From Liquidambar formosana (Eukaryota > Streptophyta > Magnoliopsida > Saxifragales > Altingiaceae): a DNA stretch of 64,000 nt. The stretch is from positions 8,048,333-8,112,332 of the forward strand of contig CM077831.1 of the NCBI GenBank assembly GCA_039720395.1. The letters are read 5' to 3'. The translations under genes were made by a program, and so were the position numbers. The notes under the pieces are model-generated. The model saw nothing but the letters and a program-made list of their open reading frames with translations. It ran no database searches and was not told the DNA's origin. Position 1 is the first letter of the stretch, and the number at the start of each line of letters is the position of its first letter. Shown here piece by piece: positions 12,877 through 25,015 of this stretch.

Positions 12877-14052
12877 CACTACAACAAAAACACTCTATTG
12901 CAACGAAAGTTATTGCAACAATGCAAGATATAGTGGTAATATCCTGCATATTGCAATAACAAAATTTTTGTCGTTGCAATAAACACTTAAAAGAGGCCAC
13001 ATTCTCCCGCCAAATGGGAGGAGGTTGGCGCCATGTGCTATTGCATCAATAGTTATTGTTGTAATAACATATTGCATCGAGTATGTTTGTTGCAATAACA
13101 TATTGCATCGAGTGCTTTTGTTGCAATAAAGCATGACTGTATCGCATCAATAATTATTGTTGCAATAGGGTCCTTGCATCAAGTTTGTTTGTTGCAATAG
13201 GCTATTGCATCAGGCACAATTGTTGCAATAGACTATTGCATCAAGCACTTCTCCCCCATACGGGGAGTGACTCGCACCATGCGCTATTGCATCAAACATT
13301 GTTGTTGCAATAACATATTGCATCGAGAATGTTTGTTGCAATAACATATTACATCGAGTAGTTTTGTTGCAATAAAGTATAACTGTATTGCCTCAATAAT
13401 TAATGTTGCAATATGATATTGCATCGGGAATGGTTGTTGCAATAGTCACTTAAAAGGGCCCACATATTCTCGCCAGATGGTGGGTGGCTCGTGCCATGAG
13501 CTATTACATCAAAAACTGTTGTTGCAATAACATATTGCATCGAGTATGTTTGTTGCAATAACATATTGCATCGAGTACTTTTATTGCAGTAGAGCATCAC
13601 TCTATCGCATCAATAATTAATGTTGCAATATAATATTGCATCGAGAATGGTTGTTGTAACAGAATATTGCATCAGGAACTATTGTTGCAATAGGCCCACA
13701 TTCTCTCCCCATACGAAAACGTGCCCCATACGAAAAAGATTCGCACCATGCGCTATTGCATCACTCCCCCCATACAGAGGCACACCCGATACAAAGGAGA
13801 TTCGCGCCATAGGCTGTTGCATCAAAAACTATTGTTGCAATAGCATATTACATCGAGAATGTTTGTTGCAATAGCATATTGCATCGAGTACTTTTATTGC
13901 AATAGAGCATGACTGTATCGCATCAATAATTAGTATTGCAATATGATATTGCATCAGGAATGGTTGTCGCAATAAGATACTGCATCAAGAACTGTTGTTG
14001 CAATAGGATATTGCATCAGTTTTTTGTTGCAATAGAGTGTGCCTTTATTTCT
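12877..14052. mobile_element. CACTA-like non-autonomous element with subterminal repeats
   Basis: The left end reads CACTACAACAAAAAC followed by ACTCTATTGCAAC, the form of plant CACTA termini. The right end near 14020-14052 contains the reverse complement of CACTCTATTGCAAC, with a degenerate tip. Between them are dozens of TTGTTGCAATA and TATTGCATC motifs in both senses, grouped in four larger units of roughly 215-250 bp. No transposase frame is present. The 3-bp target duplication could not be established because the right flank is lost. Confidence 0.65.
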
Positions 14053-14098
14053 ACAAACGATTTGTTGCAATATCGTAATTTTTTAAAAAAAAAAAAAA

Positions 14099-14106
14099 TT
14101 CATACA
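14099..14106 (+). repeat. 8-bp target-site duplication, left
   Basis: TTCATACA directly before the hAT-like left terminus; identical to 24801-24808. Confidence 0.85.
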
Positions 14107-14291
14107 TAGGGATGCCAATTTTGCCCCAGCCTATCGGGGCCCGCACAACCCCGACCCCATAGGTGCGATTTATAGCTTAATTGAACGGGGATAGTGCAAA
14201 TTTGGTATTTAATTTTAAAAACTGAGATGATTTTGGGACAGTGATGGTATGATGTTTCCCCGCCCTGTATACCTGCTACACTTAGCTAATA

Positions 14292-14346
<55 letters not shown>

Positions 14347-15444
14347 TCTTTTAGTCTATTACTAGTTCGCACGTGCCCGATGTATTTGAAGGGTTATTTA
14401 GTCAAGTTTTATTATACAATAAGAAATATAATGAGAAACAATATTATTGTTATGGCTTTGGAAATATCTGAGAAATATTATTGTTATGAAAATATGTCAT
14501 TGTTATGACTTTGGAACAAAATGACATGAGCATACAATGGAACAAAATCCAGATGTTCTTCCTGCAAAAAACACACTACCATTAAGGAATTACACGGGCA
14601 TACAATGGAACAAAATGACGCTATTTTGCAAATCTAGAGAACCCAGCACTATTTTGTTCGAAAGGAAGTGTCGTTTGATAGACATCACTGCTGTTTCATT
14701 CAATTTGGGATGCTGTTTTGACAAATGAACAGTAATTCTACAATATGATTTATAATAAAAGCTAATGGCATCATAAATCTAAATAATAGAATATCTGGAT
14801 ATTTTTTAGACGAGTTGGTATAGTTGATGTAAGATTCATATGATAATAAAATTTTATAAGGCACCTATATAGGTACCTTAGTAAATTGGAATTTGAATAT
14901 AGAAATAATTGGTTCATTGTCCGTAGGAAGCATGAGAGTTAAATCCACTTTTATGAACAAGCTTTGGCTAACAAAGAAGGAATTTGAATGTCTTTTGGGA
15001 AGTACTTGAATTGACTAACCAAAATACTATAATTTATTCTGCACATTTTTCTTCAACGACTGCGGATTGTATCTTTTGCTTGATAAGCGAAGTAAAAAGA
15101 TAACATGGTGCCCTTAGCATGCCTTTCACCAAATCAAATATTATTTAGAATTTTACAACTGATAATGGGAACAGAATAGGATTCTCAGACATAAAGACAC
15201 GGTAGGAAAAGGTAAAAAAAGGGAAGGGCAAAAACATAGAGTTATCAGTCATCTAAGTAAAACCCATTTCCTCAAAATAATATTGGAAACTACGTAAATT
15301 AGCCTCAAGATCAAATGTGACCCAGAATTTTCACAAATAAAAGGGTTTTTAATCATAAAGTGTTTGACTAAATCTTACAATGTCAGAATTAACAATTGTA
15401 TATAGGGAAAAGAAAAAAAGAAATGAAAGAAAAAAAAATTAAAA
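14107..15444. other. hAT left subterminal region and spacer
   Basis: GC-rich subterminal DNA (14107-14280) with runs of G and C is followed by a TA microsatellite and AT-rich sequence in which I see no coding signal. Confidence 0.5.
14294..14342. repeat. (TA)n microsatellite
   Basis: About 24 uninterrupted TA dinucleotides. Confidence 0.95.
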
Positions 15445-15810
15445 TTTTTCCATTACTGAAGGAAGGTCAGTGTGTGGTTTGTAGTTTCCAAAGAAGGTCC
15501 CCTTGAGAGTCCTCTCATTCAAGAGATTCACTGTATGGGTTTTGAATGCATCATCTTTGTTTGGCACACCAACCAGTACCACAACACCCCATCCCTGCAA
15601 GGAAATATTGAGGCCTTAAAAGTTAGAGAAAATAATTCAAAAGCTTTCACCTAATTATTTTATCTTTTTTTTTTAAAAAAAATAATAATTACAAGAAGAG
15701 TTCATAGGAATTACATCATGAACACATTCAAATGCAGAGCTCATGGCATTGATATTTCCAGTACACTCAACACTCTGGTCAACTCCCCCGCTGGTCATCT
15801 CAGCTATTGC
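15445..15810 (-). pseudogene. Alcohol dehydrogenase-like gene fragment, two exons
   Basis: Two minus-strand exons can be read. Exon 15715-15810 encodes [17 protein letters not shown] and on to CVHD before a GT donor. Exon 15594 down to about 15445 follows a GCAG acceptor and encodes [18 protein letters not shown], then [17 protein letters not shown]. These are adjacent exons of the nucleotide-binding domain of plant medium-chain zinc alcohol dehydrogenases. The reading frame meets a stop shortly after DLPSVMEKF. The catalytic zinc-binding N-terminal half is missing. The fragment lies inside the hAT-like element, in the same orientation as the PFP fragment. Confidence 0.85.
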
Positions 15811-16149
15811 CTAACCAAAACCCATACCATGATGCTTTTACATTTTTCCTTTGTCCAAACAATAAAAGAAAAAAAATGTGGGCAGCAGTGTTGCAAAGAA
15901 TACAACAATATGTATATGTTAAATTTACAAAAGTATAAACAAAGCCACTGTAGGTATTTAAACTATGGGCCTTAAAGTCAACCCATAATTTTTTTTTTAA
16001 AAGCCAATTCTAAGTATATGTCATATTGAAGTTCTATACTGAAGATGAAAAAAATGAAACTACTATAAATAAAAAAGAAAATGGCAATAGTGCCCATCAC
16101 AAATGAGTCAGTAAAGAAAACAACAGTACATTATTGCTCAGCTGGAATA

Positions 16150-16245
16150 GTCATTTTCAACTTATTTCACCTTCTTGCTTTGCTTTGGCATCATTATCCT
16201 GTTTAGATGAAATATTAGTTTTGGTCTCGTCAAACTCCAACAACT
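16150..16245 (-). other. Possible captured exon, unidentified
   Basis: After a CAG acceptor the minus strand reads LLEFDETKTNISSKQDNDAK and on to a stop, about 29 codons. Composition looks protein-coding, but I do not recognise the family. Confidence 0.35.
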
Positions 16246-17680
16246 GCACAAAGGGGAAAAAAAGAAGAAGCTTAGATGCCAACTAAGTATCTAACACACA
16301 CACACACACACACACTGGGCAACAACTCTTACCAAGTTCACAAAGATCGATCCATTGTGCAAAATCAATCAAGTTTTTGAGATAGTTGAAATTAATAAGT
16401 GCTCTTGCACACCAATTAGTAACTGGTTATGTGGATACCAATCTTGCAATCCTAATCCTCAGGTCAAAATAAACTATCCAGAAAAGAGAAAGTTGATTTA
16501 ATTACACACAATAGAGTGTGAAAAACAATGCCAATAGCAAAAGTAAAATCATGCAGGGGTATCGAATAAACCGGTTTTATGCAATGAGCAGCTAGAAATC
16601 GAATTACAGCTGGTACAATATATAGCAGTGCAGGCCAAAAGCGAAGTTAACACGAAAACTAAATTAGCTACTACACTGAATTCCACTACAATGATGAGAT
16701 TCATATACACACATAACTGTCTTAGTGCCTTAAGGTTCATGAAGAAAGATAAGCTCTGCATAACATTTCTTAGTGTCAATAATAGACATACAGATCTATT
16801 TTGTTGTATTATAAGCTAAGGTTTGTCGAGTTTTTTTCCCCCTTTTCAAACAATTTGTTTATCCAGTTTCTCTTCAGTTTCATGGTTTGAAAATATCATC
16901 CAAAGGATAGGAGAGGACCACACCTTTTTTTCCCAATTCCCACAACTAACATGTAACGTCATACAAACTGGGACAACTCTGCTTTCTCCCTTCATAGCTA
17001 CTTTACCTGTGCAGTTCTTGAATGAATTATTTTTTATTTTATTTTTTCCCACATCAGTTTCCTTTATTTGAAAGCATCTTTTTCTTCTTTATATGCATTC
17101 AAGATTGAACCCTATGGAATCTATTTGATTATTCTATCTCTAAAGTTGATGGAATTGGGGGTCAGACTTGAATCCAAATGGCCGAGCTTTCACAACGATG
17201 GCAACAAAAAATCCAACTAAACAAGTACTGTGATGGAGATTATTATTACTTTTTCAAATTGTTCTTTTGGGTTCCAAGGCACAGTTACGAATTCTCTGCA
17301 GCCAAATGTTTGTTCACTCTATTTACATAATACTGTAAATTTCTTTCTTGAGTTTTTAGTTAAAAGGAGCCTTATAATTCTTCTCCAGCATCATAACAAC
17401 CAGAAATGATAACAGGCTAGATCCCTTAGTAGTTACATACTTCACCTACAAGCTAAAATAAGGAATGTCTTTATCAATAGGTCCAATTCTAAGCAATCCG
17501 TATACAAAATAACAATCTAAATATAACGACAACACAAAAATCACTATAAGGTAAGTATGCAGCTGAAATTATACAACACAAAGATACGCCTATCATTTCT
17601 GTATTAGGGGCTTACCTCACACTCTAGTTCGCTTCTTCTATTTGATTGGAGAGGCACTCACACAAATTTCTTTTACATGT
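16246..17680. other. hAT interior without clear coding signal
   Basis: AT-rich DNA with a (CA)n run at 16293-16315. No exon or repeat end is recognised. Confidence 0.4.
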
Positions 17681-17683
17681 TAA

Positions 17684-17800
17684 TATCTACATAGAGCGGA
17701 CCACTGATGTCATCAACAGAAAGCATAGGTTCATCAAGGCAAATATGGAAGCTGTGCAATAGCTCTTGAAGAAGTGCCAGATAAGAAACGATGTGAATAA
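17684..17800 (-). other. Possible captured exon, unidentified
   Basis: The minus strand has an open stretch reading IVSYLALLQELLHSF, then LDEPMLSVDDISGPLYVD, before a stop. It looks like real coding sequence. No family is recognised, and it may belong to the same source gene as 16150-16245. Confidence 0.3.
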
Positions 17801-18019
17801 TAGCAGTCAACAAAGATCAATTGAGTAGCATGTACACAACAAATAGAAAGATGACCACAACAAAATCTGCAATGAAGTTACCAAGTTACAGAGCTCATGC
17901 CTAGGAGCCAGGAGCGGTGATGTGATAAATGCAAAAGTTATGGAGCAGCAAAGAACATGCTTCTGGGCAAAAGAACGATCCATGAAAATAGGACATATCT
18001 GCACAAATTATAGAGAACT

Positions 18020-20895
18020 TTTCTGTAAGATTAATAGCATTAGATGCCGAGCCAATAAATGGAATGGGACCTACAATTAAAAAGGGAAAAAAAAGAAAAA
18101 AAAAAGAAGACAAACGAATGAATAAATGATAACTAGAAGAGCTCATCTTTATGCACAAGCTCAGATTTGACAAAGCTAGTAAAATTTCCAAACCTACTTG
18201 CCCTAGTTAAAAAGCAAATCAAATTAGATAGCCGAGTTGAAAGTCTCAAGCTGTTATTTCAATCTTTCAGTTGGAACCCAGTTTATGGATAAATCCCACT
18301 AAACACCAATTAATGTTCATAAGAACAAAGGGACACTGGATGCAAGTTATAACCTACAAGGACTGATGTATTGATTCTTGAGGGCCCACTCATCTCGCAT
18401 GGATGCAAATTTTTTGAATGGTGCACCTGAAAATTCATTCATTAAGCTCGCTGCTTAGACTTTTTGGCTGGTTAAATATTCGGTGAAAGAGGAAATAGTA
18501 ATTGATTATTACTGCATAATACAACAAAAGCTTATACTCCTGCCAGCACCAAAAGAGGAATTATAACACAATAATCAAAACACCATTTTAGGGTAATGCT
18601 CTATAAACAAATTTTATTTATTTATTTATTTGCATAAAAAGTCTACAAAAACTTTCACAGCATCATCTTTTATCATTCATTCCAAATCAAGGAGGACCCT
18701 ACAATAATCAATCTCAAAAAATGCTTGTATAATTTTTTATTATATTTTGTTTGGAAACCATATTCCTACCACTTTATATAATGAAAGATAACAATTAAAT
18801 GAGCGTATAAAAACAACTCTCACCTTCAAGCTCCACCATTGCCTTTTTGATCACAGGCTTGAACTTTCCTGCAGAAACAAATTGAACTTTCTGTAAAAGA
18901 GCCAAAATGGCCAGGCTAGAGAAAAAAATTACACGAAAAAGTGAAATATGAACAAACTGAAGTGTATACAGTGAGATCTTCCCCAAAATGTTCTCACAAG
19001 GGAATTTGCTAGAAATTCTGTAAGACTTAATAAAGTTCCTTTAAACAAAGTTCTAATGTTACAATACTTTGCACCATTATTTCATGACAAATTCATGTTA
19101 ATTATTTGCCACATAAGATTTGGAGCCATAATACCATTAAGCTTAATATTAAATTCCACATTACACAGTATGTAAAAATAGAGGCTATGGGGATATGGAA
19201 GAGTTTATAAGTATGCTGTACCAAGATGCATCAAAAAAGAACAAGAAGAAGAAGACAAATAGGAAGGAAACAAAAAGATAGAAAAGGGGTAAAAATCATT
19301 TAGAGAAACACATCTGTATATGCAATGAGAGAGAGAAAGGTTAGTATACAATGTCTCCTCTCCACGTCCATCAACGAAGTCAGTGCAGTTCCACTAACAG
19401 TCTATTCTTCAACAGGAGCATCCAAATTCCCAACCTGCATACAATGAAAAATAATCACATAAAAGTTGATTTGCTCACCAAAACCATGATAATCTTCACA
19501 ATTGAGAGGAAAAAGACAGGATTGAACACCAGAAGGCACAGCAAGCTCAAAAGGGGCTTGTTAAATGGATAAAGCATTTCTTGAGCTAAATCAAGAAGGT
19601 GAATAAAGAACAGAAGCACTAACCGATGATATCAACCCAGGTTTTCCATAATGAAGGAGAATTGCAGTACCATAACCCAATGCATAGCAGTAGGTAGCAT
19701 CAAAATTAGTTGGCAAACCACATCTCCCTTCGTGCTTGCAAAGTACGATTTAGATAGCATGTAATGACTACAGCTAAAAAGAACCCTAGAAAGTTGGGGC
19801 TGTCAACTTCTGTAACTGATTGCATGTAAAGCCTACAAAAAGGCACTGCCTGGCATTGAAGAGATATGGATTACAATGCCAAGGCTAGATAAATTCTTGA
19901 TTGAGAAAGAATGAAGGTTGCCAAGGCTTTGTCTCCAAGTTGTGTTCACTTTGTTGGCTTGTTCCTTTATTTTTAATTGTCCCTCTCATTTGTGAGTGTT
20001 GGCTAAGAGACAAAGTGTGGGACTTAGTACCACACAGGCAAAAATTCGTGTTGAATTTAAGCCTGTGTGACAGTTATCAGTCACAAATCAATGTTTCTCC
20101 AGTGAATTGCAATCAAACATCTAAGCTCATAAACATAAGTTACTGAATGGTTTAAGTTCATCAAAAGGAATCCTCAAGCCATAACATCATGTTGTTACTA
20201 GTAATGGAGAATTAATAATTAGTGAGATCTTTTTAAGAAAGGATAGTAGCTACCCGAAAAAGTGGGACTGCCCTTTGAATTGGCCTTTATATGCACCCTC
20301 TTGCTTCCTCTTTTCCAACTCAGTTTCAACCATCTGAATAAGCATTTTCTTTGTTTCTATTTTGGCAACCTATTATATGAAATATATACAATATAAACAA
20401 TAAAGCCCAACAGAACCCCATAAAAGTGGAAATCAACTACAAAAATAGTAAGATAAAATAAACACTTGGACATTTCCATGCGGATCTCTTTCAAGCATCA
20501 ACTGTTCCTGAATTGCTTCAGGTAAAAATTCAAAAAGCTGCAAAGATTGGTCTGTTAGTTTCTTTTTCCAGAGCCCAACTTCATTTACAACCTCTTGGGC
20601 TAATATTTCATTCAGTTTTGCAAGAAGATGTTGCACCTGCAAATGCATGGTACAGTACAATGAACGAAAGAAATACATGACAGTCAACAGCAGTGAACCC
20701 AACCTTAACGGAGAAAGTGGGGTAAACAAATAGATATATAAATTTTATGATTCAAAAGTATACCTCAGGAATGAAATCAATTAGGCCTTCTGGTATAAGT
20801 ATGACACCATAGTTATAACCAAACTATGAATGTTTACAGACAATATCTACAATGTAGTCTGTAACATTTTTCAAGGTCAGCTTCTTGGTAGCAAC
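18020..20895 (-). pseudogene. PPi-fructose-6-phosphate 1-phosphotransferase beta fragment, eight exons
   Basis: PFP interconverts fructose 6-phosphate and fructose 1,6-bisphosphate with pyrophosphate in the plant cytosol. Minus-strand exons in order are 20895-20764, 20636-20466, 20369-20254, 19734-19624, 19434-19350, 18868-18824, 18426-18358 and 18070 to about 18020. Recognisable blocks are YGVILIPEGLIDFIPE, LLERDPHGNVQ-like LMLERDPHGNVQ, KGQFKGQSHFFG, RCGLPTNFDATYCYALGYG, FKPVIKKAMVELEG and DEWALKNQYISP. Exons are separated by introns with GT/AG borders, so capture was from genomic DNA. In-frame stops replace a residue in the first exon (before FGYNYG) and a tryptophan (TGG to TAG near 19395). 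The N-terminal half with the PPi-binding region is absent. It lies within the hAT-like element. Confidence 0.9.
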
Positions 20896-22019
20896 CTGCA
20901 GCAAGATACACCCTTGTTAAATAAAAAATACATGGAAAGCTCTTCTAAGGATTGATAAATTATTATGTGCCAAGGGGTATTCAAATTAAGCAATTTAAAA
21001 TTGTAACAGCAAAAAACCAACCAATTCCCAAACACAATAGTCCATTAAAATTCAAAACCTTTCCTCATAGATTACACATATAAACACAATATTCCCAAAC
21101 ACAACTTTTTTTTTTCTCGAATCACTTAGCAATTTAGCTTAGTTAAGTTGGTATTTGTTCTCATAATTCGTAAACCAAACATAAAAGCACAAAACTCAAT
21201 TGTTCTTCCCCTTTCCTACATTTTCTCGGCAACCAAACCAAGCATTAAAGATTACTTACTGATCAAGAATAGAAATCCAAAAATATTAACCTCTCTAGTC
21301 ATACAAGCAAATATTATATATCCTCTTAGAAAGAAAAATACACAACATACCCTAAGGAAAAAAAAAAGAAAAAAAAACAGAGGACGCATAAAACTCATAG
21401 AATGAAAACAACATATCCCAGGGGAAAGAAAAAAAAATCACGAAACAAAAAAAATATACAATTAGCCGGAACAATAACCAACACTTTGAATCCCCAACTC
21501 AGCTCCAAAATCTCCAAGCCCGTTAAAACACCAAACTCGATTAAATCGCAACACAACCCAGAAAAACCATCAGAATTAGGCATAAAGTTAACTCATAGGG
21601 GGGAAAAAAAGACCATAGGTGAATAAACCCTACAATTGAAACCCTACAACTGAAATCCTAAAATAGATACCCTACAATTGAAACCCTACAACTGAAATCC
21701 TAAAATAGAAACCCTACAACTTTATACATCTAATTGAGATGAACAGGAAGAGAAATTAAGGGGAAAAATAACAAATCAATGAACTCACGGTGAAGAAACC
21801 CTAAGGAGATGACGATGGCATCAATAGGAGACTATAGCAACCGAAAATGATAGCAAACCGACGACGATTAGGGGCGAGGACGACGATGGCGGCATGCGTA
21901 TGTAGTGATTAATGCGTGAGCTTTATGCGAGAAACCAACCGACAACGAAAGAAGGAGAGAGAGCAAGAGAAACTCAGAGACCTTGCTCGTGTTAAACCCA
22001 TAAAGGATCGGGGGATTAA
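20896..22019. other. hAT interior upstream of the PFP fragment
   Basis: AT-rich DNA. At 21620-21720 a short motif (ACCCTACAAYTGAAAYCCTA) is repeated several times, and 21790-21990 is GC-richer like a 5' leader. No earlier PFP exon is visible. Confidence 0.4.
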
Positions 22020-22266
22020 TTCATTTTTATTTTTTTGGAAACCAAACGGATGACTGTTTTTTAAACGCGGTCATCTAATACAATATGAATAATGATAGTT
22101 TTTAAAAACTAGTCATCTTTATGGGAATAAAAGATGACTGGTTTTAGATTAAGTTTAACTATTAGTCATCTTTTTATTTTAAAAATCATAAGATGACTGT
22201 TTTTTTTAAAAAGGGTCATCTTTCTCCATCTTAAAAGCGTCATCTATTAATGTTTTTCTTGTACTG
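22020..22266 (+). mobile_element. Single CACTA-type terminus
   Basis: Nine or so copies of GATGAC/GTCATC in both senses lead to an end reading TTTTTCTTGTACTG. Its reverse complement is one base away from CACTACAAGAAAAA, the usual plant CACTA terminus. The partner end is not seen, so this is a truncated element. It differs in its subterminal motif from the element at 12877. Confidence 0.6.
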
Positions 22267-22879
22267 ACGTGCTCCTAGAAAAACATATAAAAAAATGCAT
22301 ATACCTATAAATAACACTTGGAAGGAAGAAAATCAAGATAAAGCTATTAATTAGACATCGATAAAATGTAATCTCATGTGAGCATTTATTCTTAAATGGG
22401 TAATCTAAGTTCCCATAAGACAACTTTGAGATAAGGAAAAAATATAAGCAAGAAAGAAAATCCAATAATTTTTTTATAAGATGAAAGACATAAATAAGAA
22501 GAACATTTATCTTATATATCTTTTTATACAATCATGGAAGAGTATAAAGAATCATGTAGAAATTTATTATGTGCTCATTTATGTGTTCTCTTTTCCTTTA
22601 AGGGCGAAAAAGAAGTCTTTTGAGAACCAAGTTTGCTAACCTAGAGTGTAAAGAAATCTAGATTTGCTTCCCCTGGTTGTGTTCCTTCAAAGCAAACCCT
22701 TGCAAAGATCATACTTATCTAGAAGCCCTTTTGAAATCTATAAAAAATGGAAATAAAAAGACGAAATTAGAAAAGTCCAACATATGTAAATACGGTTTCC
22801 AATAAAATGGAAAACAGTTGAGGAAAATTCCTTGGCAAATGTGTTTTCAATACCATTTGCCGTGAAGTCATTCAATAGT
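22267..22879. other. hAT interior spacer
   Basis: AT-rich, no coding signal or repeat end recognised. Confidence 0.4.
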
Positions 22880-23214
22880 CTGTACACTCTACAAAAGAAA
22901 CTTGACTTCTTTTATTTAGCCTCAAACAACTCTACCAACAATTTGAGCGGTTCTCTGCTAGTTCTAAATCTATAGAACAACAGCTTTCATGGTACCATCC
23001 CCCAAACATTCACAAATGGAAGTAAATTGGGCATGATTAATTTAAGTCAAAATCAATTACACAGCCAAGTACCAAGATCATTGGCCAATTGTAAAATGCT
23101 GGGGATTCTTAATCTTGGAAACAATAAAATCAATGATACCTTCTCCTGTTGGTTAAGAATTGTTCCAAAGTTGAGGGTTCTTATTTTGTGATATAATGAA
23201 TTCTACAGTGCATT
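22880..23214 (+). pseudogene. LRR receptor-like protein fragment
   Basis: The plus strand encodes about four leucine-rich repeats of the extracellular plant type: LASNNSTNNLSGSL, NNSFHGTIPQTFTNGSKLG, INLSQNQLHSQVPRSLANC and LNLGNNKINDTF. These resemble the last repeats before the island or C-terminal cap of Cf/Ve-type receptor-like proteins. Two in-frame stops occur (TAG near 22976, TGA near 23189), and no signal peptide or membrane segment is present. It is the third unrelated gene piece in the hAT-like element and runs opposite to the PFP and ADH pieces. Confidence 0.85.
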
Positions 23215-24032
23215 AACATGAATTGATGTAAAGAGGGGAGGTATAATTACAAAGACATATGAAGTCAATCCCAAAAAGCGACCATAAAAATGGACAACAG
23301 GAGAATGTACTATAAGCAAAATTAACATGAATTGATGTAAATAGGGGAGGTATTGATCACAAAGCTCTTTATCCAACTAAAACCCCAAAAAATAAGCTGA
23401 AACAAAGATCCTAAAATTAAATAGAAGAGAAATTGGTTAGAATAAAAGACACTGAAATCAAATAAAAGAGAAATGTAAGACGAAGAAGAAGAATAAGAAG
23501 AAGACGAGAGGCACCGTACCTGGACAGCAAACAGATGGCCATTAAAATAAAAATCCCTAAAATCAAACAAAACAGAAATATGAATTTACATATAATATCA
23601 GCGCAAAATAATAATTTTAAAACACCAAGATTTATATATATATCTCTATATAATTTATAAATAACTAAAATAGAGAAAAAAAAATGAAGCCTTTAATCGA
23701 TCAATCCAAAAGAAGACAAGCAAAAATCACGTCACAGAGAACAATAAAGTGAAAAAGAAAACGAATACATCACCACGAAAATCTTCTGATTGAACCAACT
23801 AAGAGAGCGACAAAACAAAAAATAATAAAATAAAATAACAAGAGAGACAACGAAAAAGGAAAACTAACCCATAGAAATGAAACTCCAACCCACCGAAAAC
23901 CAACACAACGCAAAGCTCTCCGTCCACCCAAAACCCCGGTAGACAACTTGAAAAACCTTAGAAAAATTAGATAGAGAAAATCTGAAGCCTGAGAATAGTA
24001 GATACATTGAGAAGCGAGAGAGACGCCCTTAC
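23215..24032. other. hAT interior spacer with short direct repeat
   Basis: AACATGAATTGATGTAAA plus AGGGGAGGTA is present at about 23214 and again near 23323. The rest is A-rich and shows no gene. Confidence 0.45.
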
Positions 24033-24247
24033 CTGTGTTTCATATCCCAGCCGTCCATCGGTACCGCTGGCACAAAGGGGTCAAGAACAGATCTGTTCTC
24101 CTTCTGCATAAACCGCACGGGAGCCGATGGCTCAAATGGCCTATGTACAGGTATACCCAAAACCCTCCCAAATGATGCCGTCCTTCTGTTGGAAGAGCAC
24201 GCAGACCAATGAATCACATGGCATATGTACGAATTGAAACCACCCAA
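24033..24247 (-). other. Possible captured first exon, unidentified
   Basis: A 72-codon minus-strand frame ends KENRSVLDPFVPAVPMDGWD, then MKHR, directly before an AG|GTAAGG donor. The downstream codons look conserved (proline-rich, acidic), like the first exon of a gene. I do not recognise the protein. Confidence 0.4.
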
Positions 24248-24800
24248 AACGACGTCGTTTTTGCCAGCGCATTAACCATAACAAGCGCACCAACGCCGTT
24301 TCGTTTAAAGTTCAGTGCCGTTTTGATAGGTAGACTGCCGTTCCATTCAAAAACCAATGCCGTTTCACATATGAAAAGTAGATGAACCAAAATGATGAAT
24401 AGTGCCGGCTACATCCTTTCTTTAGTATACCTTTAAGATATTTATAATATCCCTCACGTATAATCTATCTTTTAAAGTAATATTTCCTGGTTAGCAAAAC
24501 ATATACAAACAAATCACTAAAACACATGATCACTTTTAATTTGCTGAAATAAAAAATTAAAAAAAAACCCCCTCTATTGCCATCTTTGAAGGAAGTAGCT
24601 TGCCAGTCAGGACCACAATGAAATTCATTGATAGGACAGTGTAGTTCGAGGCAGGGATTTAAAGTGTTTATTGGGGTGGGGATGATTAAAAGAAGCAATA
24701 CCCTGAATGGTTTTGGGGCGGGATGGGATAAAAATTTACATATCAATTCGATGACAGGGCATTAAAAAACCAATCCCGCTCTACCCCTTTGCCATCCCTA

Positions 24801-24808
24801 TTCATACA
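24801..24808 (+). repeat. 8-bp target-site duplication, right
   Basis: TTCATACA directly after the hAT-like right terminus; identical to 14099-14106. Confidence 0.85.
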
Positions 24809-24824
24809 TTAGGAGGGGTGAGGG

Positions 24825-25015
24825 GTATACCTTTTTTCCTCTTAGCGCCAAAGCTCCCACATTAATAAGCACCAAACATAAACAAAACAGGCCAAAAAAG
24901 AAGAAGAAGAAAACCACTCTGTCTCGCCTCTCTTTCTATTTCTCACTCTCATACCCAAGCCCTAAATCTTTCCATTCTCCATTGATTATCTCAGAAAACA
25001 GGTATGTGGTCTAAT
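24825..25015 (+). repeat. Direct repeat of a 5'-leader-like segment, copy 1
   Basis: GGGGTGAGGGGTATACC, CTTAGCGCCAAA, AATAAGCACC, AAACAGGC and a CT-rich tract ending AAGCCCTAAATC recur in the same order at 25605-25795. Confidence 0.7.

Larger units (their letters stand above)
14107..24800. mobile_element. Ac/Ds-like hAT element carrying host gene fragments
   Basis: The left end TAGGGATGCCAA and the inverted right end TAGGGATGGCAA differ at one of 12 bases and resemble the TAGGGATG terminus of maize Ac/Ds. Flanking 8-bp repeats are identical, as expected for hAT insertion. The 10.7-kb interior has no transposase. It has fragments of at least three unrelated genes with introns kept: ADH-like, PFP beta and LRR receptor-like. 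A lone CACTA terminus is also inside. Gene capture at DNA level (a Pack-type element) or mobilisation of the segment between two nearby hAT ends would both explain this. Confidence 0.75.

Noticed and set aside
12877..14052. Regularly spaced repeats resembling a CRISPR array
   Set aside because: Motifs occur in both senses, spacing varies, there are CACTA-like ends, and the DNA is from a plant.
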